Position numbers and translations under genes: made by a program
Assembly: GCA_016125425.1 (NCBI GenBank)
Contig: WGLT01000013.1
Span: forward strand, 1-64,000
DNA: 64,000 bases
Direction of reading: 5' to 3'
DNA from: Alphaproteobacteria bacterium
Lineage (GTDB): Bacteria; Pseudomonadota; Alphaproteobacteria; Caulobacterales; Parvularculaceae
Shown here: positions 60,382 to 64,000 of the stretch, piece after piece
How positions within the stretch are numbered: the stretch's first letter is position 1
How the letters are laid out: every line of letters starts with the position of its first letter
Notes under the pieces: model-generated
Told to the model about the DNA's origin: nothing
What the model saw: only the letters and a program-made list of their open reading frames with translations
Database searches by the model: none

Positions 60382-63378
60382 ATGAGCCTTACCGGCCAAC
60401 CCTCGCCGCGACTTCCCGGTCCTGATCGCAGCGCGCCGCCTCCGATCGGCGTTCTCGGTCCGACAAACACGGGCAAGACCCATTACGCCATTGAGCGCAT
60501 GCTTGCCCATCGCTCAGGGATGATAGGCTTGCCCCTGCGCCTCCTGGCGCGCGAGGTCTACGACCGCATCGTGGAGCGGCGCGGCGCCCGCGATGTCGCT
60601 CTCATCACCGGCGAAGAGAAGATCACACCCCCCTCGCCGCGATACTGGGTCTGCACGGTCGAGGCGATGCCACTCGACCACGAAGTCGAGTTCATGGCGG
60701 TCGATGAAATCCAACTTGCCGCAGACCTCGAGCGCGGACGCGTCTTCACCTCCCGTCTGCTCTATGCGCGGGGGACGGCCGAGACGCTGTTTCTCGGTTC
60801 GGAGACAATGCGCCCCATTCTCCGCAGCCTATTCTCGCCGATCCGATTTCTTTCGCGCGAACGCTTCTCATCCCTCACTTACGCCGGTCCGAAAAAGGTG
60901 ACGCGCCTGCCGCGCCGCAGCGCCGTCGTCGGCTTTTCTTCCGATACCGTATACGCAGTCGCAGAACTCATTCGCAGGCAGCGCGGGGGCGCGGCGGTCA
61001 TTCTTGGGGCCCTTTCTCCGCGCACGCGCAACGCACAGGCTGCTCTTTATCAGTCCGGCGAAGTCGATTACCTCGTCGCGACGGACGCGATCGGCATGGG
61101 GCTCAACATGGATATCGACCATGTGGCCTTCGCCTCGCGCCGCAAATTCGACGGATATGCGCGCCGCCCGCTTCGACATGACGAACTCGCGCAAATCGCC
61201 GGGCGAGCAGGGCGACACATGCGCGAAGGCACTTTCGGCGTAACAGCTGACTGTCCTCCATTTGAAGATGAGGCCGTCGCCGCGATCGAGGAGCATGAAT
61301 TCGACCCCGTACGGGCCGTGCAGTGGCGTTCGGAACAATTGGATTTTTCGAGCGTTCGCGCATTGAGCCATTCTCTCGATCAGCCATCGCCGCGCATCGA
61401 GCTCAAGCGAGCCCCTCCAGGCGAAGATGAGCTCGCGTTTCATCGGCTCGCTGCGCAGGAAGAGATCGCACGCATCGCCACAGGCGGCGCCGCACTCTCG
61501 CTCCTGTGGGAGGTATGTCAGATTCCGGATTTTCGGAAGACGGCCCCCGACGCTCATGCGCGGCTTCTTGCCGATATTTACAAGCAAATTGTCTCAGAGA
61601 GCCGGATCAAGAGCGATTGGCTGGAGCCTCGTTTGGCGAGCCTCGACCGCACGGACGGCGATATTGACGCCATTTCGGCCCGGATAGCCCATGTCCGCAC
61701 CTGGACCTATCTCTCGCACAGGTCTGCGTGGCTTGAAAACGCCGCTTATTGGCAGGAAAAGGCTCGCGCTGTAGAAGACTCCCTTTCGGATGCGCTGCAC
61801 GAAAAGCTTACGCAGCGCTTTGTGGACCGACGCACGTCGGTTCTCATGAAGAAGCTCAAGGACGACGAGCCGCTTCTGGCCGGCGTCACTGACGACGGAG
61901 AAGTCATCGTGGAAGGCCAATTTGTCGGCCGTCTTCTCGGGTTCGAGTTCATTGTGGATCCGCGCGCGCGCGGCCTCGACGCAAAACGCATGCGCGCCGC
62001 CGCTGATCAGGCGTTGGCGTCCGTTCTGGCTGTCAGAGCGGCGGCGCTCGCCAATGCGACGAATGACGAACTCACGCTCCGCGCGGACGGAGCTCTTTTG
62101 TGGCGCGGAGCGCAAGTGGCGCGTCTCATCAAAGGTCCCACGCCATTGCGTCCGGAGATCGTCCTGTCCGGAGTCGATGCGGTTTCTCCGCATCTTCGCG
62201 GACGAATTAAAGATCGACTGACGAGCTTTCTCGCTTCTCGCGTCGAAATCCTGCTTGGCGACCTCATCGCCCTCACTCACGCGGTTAATTCGACGGATGC
62301 TGACGGGCTTGGATCCCTCGCACGCGGCGTCGCTTTTCGCCTGCTCGAGAATTTCGGCGCAATGTCGCGCGCGCAATTCGGCGACGAGCTGAAACAGCTC
62401 GATCAGAACGAGCGTGGCAAGCTCAGAAAACTGGGCGTGCGTTTTGGCGAATATACGCTGTATATGCCCTCGCTCCTCAAGCCAGCGCCGGCGCGCCTGC
62501 TCACTTTGCTTTGGGCTTTGTGGAGCGGCAGGAATGCGGCGGACTTCGAGCCCCCGAAGGCCGGACTTGTATCGCTCGCAGCCGACAATGACCTTCCGCA
62601 TGCCTATTATTATGCGTCCGGTTACCGGCCGTCCGGGACGCGCGCTGTCAGGATTGACATGCTGGAACGCCTCGCGGGCCAGATCAGGTCTGAACGGAAA
62701 GACGGCGCCTATCGGGGAGGTTTCGAGGCGAGTCCCCAAATGATGTCGCTCGTCGGATGTTCGGGAGAAGACTTCGAATCTATCCTCGGCTCTCTCGGTT
62801 ATCGAAAACAGTCTATCCGCATTCCCGTCGCAGCCAATGGCGAGCCGGCGAAAAACGATACAGCGTCCGAGCAATCGCCGCCGGACAGCGGCGGGCCCGC
62901 TGCGGAGCAAGATATTTCGCCGCATGACGATGGGGCGACAGTCGACCCGGCGCAATCCTCCCCCGACGCGACGCCGGCGGATTCAAGCACAAACGCCGAC
63001 TGCGCAGCCCCGCAGAGCGCCGCAATCGCGGCGGACTCCGCAGGAGAAAACGAATCGCCGGCCGCGATCCGTGCGGAACGCGAAGTCGTCATTTGGCGGT
63101 TGGCGCCGCGCAAGCCTCCCCGGTCGAAACATCGGCCCGTTCGCCCGGAACGCGGCGCCGGCGCTTCGAAAACGAAAGCCGGCGCGCCCGGTCGGGAGGC
63201 ACGCCCGCGCAAATTTGACCGCCCCCGCGCCGGCGGCCCGCCGCCCAAGCCGCACTCTATCAGGCCTCAGCATCGCAAAGTCGCCGATCCGAATTCGCCC
63301 TTCGCCGTTCTGGCCGGACTCAAGGACGAACTCGTCAAGAGTAAGACCGCCGACAAAAAACCTGAGAAAGCGAATTGA
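60382..63378 (+). CDS. Suv3-like ATP-dependent RNA helicase
   Basis: This 998-residue superfamily 2 helicase resembles mitochondrial SUPV3L1. Walker A is VLGPTNTGKTHYAIERM (24-40), Walker B is FMAVDEIQLAADLERG, and ALSPRTRNAQAALYQSGEVD, VATDAIGMGLNMDIDHVAFA and QIAGRAGRHMREGTFG are the remaining motifs. A long helical C-domain follows. The last 180 residues are Ala/Pro/Arg-rich and probably disordered. ATG 60382 precedes the conserved domain; GTG 60328 or TTG 60220 are in frame. The S4 gene starts within its stop (TTGA). A role in RNA surveillance is inferred from the mitochondrial homologue. Confidence 0.92.
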   Translation: MSLTGQPSPRLPGPDRSAPPPIGVLGPTNTGKTHYAIERMLAHRSGMIGLPLRLLAREVYDRIVERRGARDVALITGEEKITPPSPRYWVCTVEAMPLDHEVEFMAVDEIQLAADLERGRVFTSRLLYARGTAETLFLGSETMRPILRSLFSPIRFLSRERFSSLTYAGPKKVTRLPRRSAVVGFSSDTVYAVAELIRRQRGGAAVILGALSPRTRNAQAALYQSGEVDYLVATDAIGMGLNMDIDHVAFASRRKFDGYARRPLRHDELAQIAGRAGRHMREGTFGVTADCPPFEDEAVAAIEEHEFDPVRAVQWRSEQLDFSSVRALSHSLDQPSPRIELKRAPPGEDELAFHRLAAQEEIARIATGGAALSLLWEVCQIPDFRKTAPDAHARLLADIYKQIVSESRIKSDWLEPRLASLDRTDGDIDAISARIAHVRTWTYLSHRSAWLENAAYWQEKARAVEDSLSDALHEKLTQRFVDRRTSVLMKKLKDDEPLLAGVTDDGEVIVEGQFVGRLLGFEFIVDPRARGLDAKRMRAAADQALASVLAVRAAALANATNDELTLRADGALLWRGAQVARLIKGPTPLRPEIVLSGVDAVSPHLRGRIKDRLTSFLASRVEILLGDLIALTHAVNSTDADGLGSLARGVAFRLLENFGAMSRAQFGDELKQLDQNERGKLRKLGVRFGEYTLYMPSLLKPAPARLLTLLWALWSGRNAADFEPPKAGLVSLAADNDLPHAYYYASGYRPSGTRAVRIDMLERLAGQIRSERKDGAYRGGFEASPQMMSLVGCSGEDFESILGSLGYRKQSIRIPVAANGEPAKNDTASEQSPPDSGGPAAEQDISPHDDGATVDPAQSSPDATPADSSTNADCAAPQSAAIAADSAGENESPAAIRAEREVVIWRLAPRKPPRSKHRPVRPERGAGASKTKAGAPGREARPRKFDRPRAGGPPPKPHSIRPQHRKVADPNSPFAVLAGLKDELVKSKTADKKPEKAN

Positions 63379-63716
63379 TCCGCGAGAAAAACGCCATTTC
63401 CGGAGCGCTGACAGCGCAGAGGATCGACAAGTGGCTTTGGTGCGCGCGGCTCTTCAAGACCCGCTCACAAGCCAGCAAGGCGGCGGCCTCGGGCAGCCTC
63501 CGATTGATGCGGGACGGCGCGACCTTTCGCGTCGAGAAAGCCAGCGCTCTCATCCGAGCCGGCGATCGGATCGCCTTCCTTCAGGGCCAAAAGCTCCGCG
63601 TCATTGAAATCATCGCATGCGCCGCGCGCCGGGGCCCCTCCGGCGAAGCCCGAATGCTGTATACGGAACCGGCGGCGGCCTCGCTGATTGAGGTCCGCAA
63701 TCCGGAGTTGGAGTGA
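63375..63716 (+). CDS. hslR: S4-domain RNA-binding protein (Hsp15/HslR-like)
   Basis: This 113-residue protein has an S4 RNA-binding domain at about 14-60 (AQRIDKWLWCARLFKTRSQA), the signature of Hsp15/HslR-type proteins that bind stalled 50S-nascent chain complexes. The start is TTG 63375 overlapping the helicase stop (TTGA); no ATG or GTG gives the full domain. It is coupled to the helicase gene, forming an RNA-handling pair. The following TerB-like gene starts in its stop codon (TGATG). Confidence 0.88.
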   Translation: MIREKNAISGALTAQRIDKWLWCARLFKTRSQASKAAASGSLRLMRDGATFRVEKASALIRAGDRIAFLQGQKLRVIEIIACAARRGPSGEARMLYTEPAAASLIEVRNPELE

Positions 63717-64000
63717 TGTTCGAAAAGCTGCGTGCGTTCTTTGCCGCTCCCCGTCCGCCCGCGGAGGCCGAAAACGAGCTTGGCGTCGCTGTCGCCGCAT
63801 TGCTTGTGGAAGCCGCCCGGGCGGATGAATTCTATGACGACACCGAACGAGGCCTGATCGACAGATTCCTGGCTCGTCATTTCAATCTGGACGCCGACGC
63901 CGCGGCCGATCTGCGAGCGCGGGGCGAACAAAAACAGGCCCAAGCGAACGACCTTCACGGCTTCACAAAGATCATCAAGACCCTAAGCGGGCCTGAGAAG
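63716..64000 (+). CDS. TerB-like protein, 3' end outside the window
   Basis: The visible 95 residues start MFEKLRAFFAAPRPPAEAEN. A helical segment LGVAVAALLVEAARADEFYD follows, then DTERGLIDRFLARHFNLD. This matches TerB/DjlA-like domains, acidic-metal-binding helical bundles first described in tellurite-resistance loci. Most chromosomal members have unknown roles. The ATG overlaps the S4 gene stop, so it belongs to the same operon. The remainder lies outside the window. Confidence 0.82.
   Translation, partial: MFEKLRAFFAAPRPPAEAENELGVAVAALLVEAARADEFYDDTERGLIDRFLARHFNLDADAAADLRARGEQKQAQANDLHGFTKIIKTLSGPEK

Overview
The window is gene-dense, high-GC bacterial chromosome with alphaproteobacterial gene content. 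Diagnostic genes include an RcdA/DUF1465 cell-cycle protease adaptor, an NDUFS4-like complex I accessory subunit beside tRNA-Arg, an SdhE-type flavinylation factor between mfd and recG, and a Suv3-like RNA helicase divergent from rpmB. A nagZ/SPOR/dgt/A-type Fe-S carrier block opens the window. There are no rRNA genes, CRISPR arrays, transposases or phage genes. I do not assign a genus.

Layout. 1-3275: nagZ (cut by the window edge), SPOR protein and dgt on the minus strand, with an ErpA-like Fe-S carrier divergent. 3370-4596: a lower-GC BglII-like restriction enzyme with an apparent frameshift and an overlapping MT-A70 methyltransferase. 4739-10294: secreted protein, nitroreductase, S10 peptidase, SRPBCC protein, xthA and a RecD-like helicase. 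10386-12116: a LysR regulator divergent from wrbA with a perfect 18-bp palindrome between them. 12113-12907: a decayed MATE efflux pseudogene. 12976-22291: astB, mfd, a beta-lactamase-fold hydrolase, sdhE, recG and a methyltransferase. 22333-25793: DUF502, a DUF3089 protein lacking the usual serine, galU and a small membrane protein.

25774-29209 is a mercury-resistance cluster: merR, a GST-MerT fusion, merP and merA. A MerR-type promoter dyad sits between merR and the fusion. 29406-35853: membrane proteins (one resembling a K+-channel pore with an altered filter), kdsA/kdsD for Kdo synthesis, photolyase and CFA synthase. 36076-40436 is a sulfur amino-acid run: cysK, DUF1059, sseA, GNAT, metC and a PEGA lipoprotein. 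40907-46529 (minus strand): tRNA-Arg(TCT), NDUFS4-like, eda, rcdA, a GABA-type aminotransferase, a small membrane protein and a ThDP enzyme. Divergent from the ThDP enzyme are a 2-oxoglutarate/Fe(II) oxygenase and a PYROXD2/CrtI-like flavoprotein.

49221-59080: zinc metalloprotease lipoprotein, MoxR ATPase, alpha/beta hydrolase, Clp-fold membrane protease, ilvE, and the overlapping proB-proA-mazG operon. 59090-64000: VUT-family transporter, rpmB, Suv3-like helicase, S4 protein and the start of a TerB-like protein.

Most of the window is ordinary housekeeping. The most distinctive item is the mercury operon, in which a glutathione S-transferase runs in frame, without a stop codon, into the mercuric transporter MerT. 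MerT also keeps its own ribosome-binding site and start codon, so two products are possible.
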